Below are positions 6,643-7,085 of a stretch of DNA of 7,085 nucleotides, piece by piece. Where the stretch lies: assembly GCA_024277695.1 (NCBI GenBank), contig JAJRUR010000095.1, positions 1 to 7,085 on the forward strand. Reading direction: 5' to 3'. The stretch is from Bacteroidota bacterium. GTDB lineage: Bacteria > Bacteroidota > Bacteroidia > Chitinophagales > Saprospiraceae. The notes beneath the pieces are model-generated. The model was not told the DNA's origin, did no database searches, and saw only the letters and a program-made list of their open reading frames with translations. The first letter of the stretch is position 1. Each line of letters starts with the position of its first letter. The position numbers and the translations under genes were made by a program.

Positions 6643-7085
6643 GTACGGATATCAAGCTCCATACCCTCTGCCAATTGGGCAATTACCTCACGCAAGGTTC
6701 TGATAAACTCCATGCTTTGATCACTAGGTCCCAATTACAAAACCCTTGGTTTGACAGCAAAAGTTATCATCTTGCTATCCGCAATATCGCAGAAAACTAT
6801 CTGGACAAAGCAAAGTTAGTAGCTTGGCTCAAAGCCTATAAAACGCCAGCTGAATCCTCCAAAACCATCGGATTGGTCATGGCCGGCAATGTACCGCTTG
6901 TGGGTATGCACGACCTCATCTGCATCTACCTCAGTGGTCACAAAGCACAAATCAAGTGCTCCTCAAAAGACCCTTATGTCATGCCGCATCTCATCGAGCG
7001 GATGGCTCAGAACGATCCCGATATTCTATCTCAGATTACTTTTGTAGATCGTCTCGATCAGTATGATGCCGTAATAGCCACTGGA
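6639..7085 (+). CDS. Acyl-CoA reductase (LuxC-like, aldehyde dehydrogenase superfamily), N-terminal part
   Basis: The frame opens at an ATG that overlaps the preceding stop (ATGA, four-base overlap) and stays open for 149 codons to the window edge, so the C-terminal part with the expected catalytic cysteine is not visible. The N-terminus resembles the acyl-CoA reductase family common in Bacteroidota: an initial helical stretch (HTLCQLGNYL), a NPWFD...AIRNIAENYL segment, LVAWLKAY, then the strongly recognisable GLVMAGNVPLVGMHDLICI stretch (about 78-96) and SGHKAQIKCSSKDP (about 99-112). It ends at DAVIATG. Family members reduce fatty acyl-CoA or acyl-protein to aldehyde with NADPH. The actual substrate in these bacteria is, to my knowledge, not well defined. 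The overlap implies translational coupling to the pseudouridine synthase gene. Confidence 0.9.
   Translation, partial: MSTDIKLHTLCQLGNYLTQGSDKLHALITRSQLQNPWFDSKSYHLAIRNIAENYLDKAKLVAWLKAYKTPAESSKTIGLVMAGNVPLVGMHDLICIYLSGHKAQIKCSSKDPYVMPHLIERMAQNDPDILSQITFVDRLDQYDAVIATG

Noticed and set aside
1..7085. CRISPR array, transposon, phage or defence system
   Set aside because: No regularly spaced repeats, transposase, integrase, toxin-antitoxin pair or effector-like gene is visible; the genes are metabolic, RNA-modifying or envelope related.

Overview
The window looks like ordinary chromosomal DNA of a member of the Bacteroidota. Three things point there: promoter-like boxes of the Bacteroidota type (TAnnTTTG) just ahead of several genes, gene starts without a clear Shine-Dalgarno sequence, and the families present (an acyl-CoA reductase of the Bacteroidota LuxC-like type, a MetK of about 420 residues, and a small exported protein that looks like a beta-barrel). 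I cannot assign a genus from the sequence.

Layout. Positions 1-344 (minus) hold the N-terminal part of an exported, probably outer-membrane protein that runs off the left edge. A 151-base spacer with inverted repeats separates it from gcvP (496-3321, minus), the full-length glycine dehydrogenase P-protein. Directly upstream on the same strand is metK (3323-4582, S-adenosylmethionine synthetase), whose stop codon is one base from the gcvP start, so the two almost certainly share a transcript. A 126-base gap carrying a probable metK promoter follows, then a START-domain-like exported protein (4709-5347, minus).

A 260-base divergent intergenic region (5348-5607) separates this minus-strand block from a plus-strand operon. 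It contains overlapping inverted repeats, candidate promoters for both sides and a doubtful 38-residue ORF. The plus-strand operon is an RluA/RluD-family pseudouridine synthase (5608-6642), then an acyl-CoA reductase-like gene (6639 onward) that overlaps it by four bases (ATGA) and runs off the right edge.

How the genes fit together. metK and gcvP both belong to one-carbon and methyl metabolism: the P-protein starts glycine cleavage, which feeds methylene-tetrahydrofolate, and MetK consumes the methionine made with folate-derived methyl groups. The rest is a mix of RNA modification, envelope proteins and fatty-acyl metabolism with no obvious common pathway. I see no CRISPR array, transposase, tRNA, rRNA, phage gene or defence system, and nothing that clearly amounts to an undescribed system. 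The observations worth checking are the metK-gcvP coupling, the shared promoter geometry, the alternative hairpins in the divergent region, and the pairing of an RNA modification gene with an acyl-CoA reductase.
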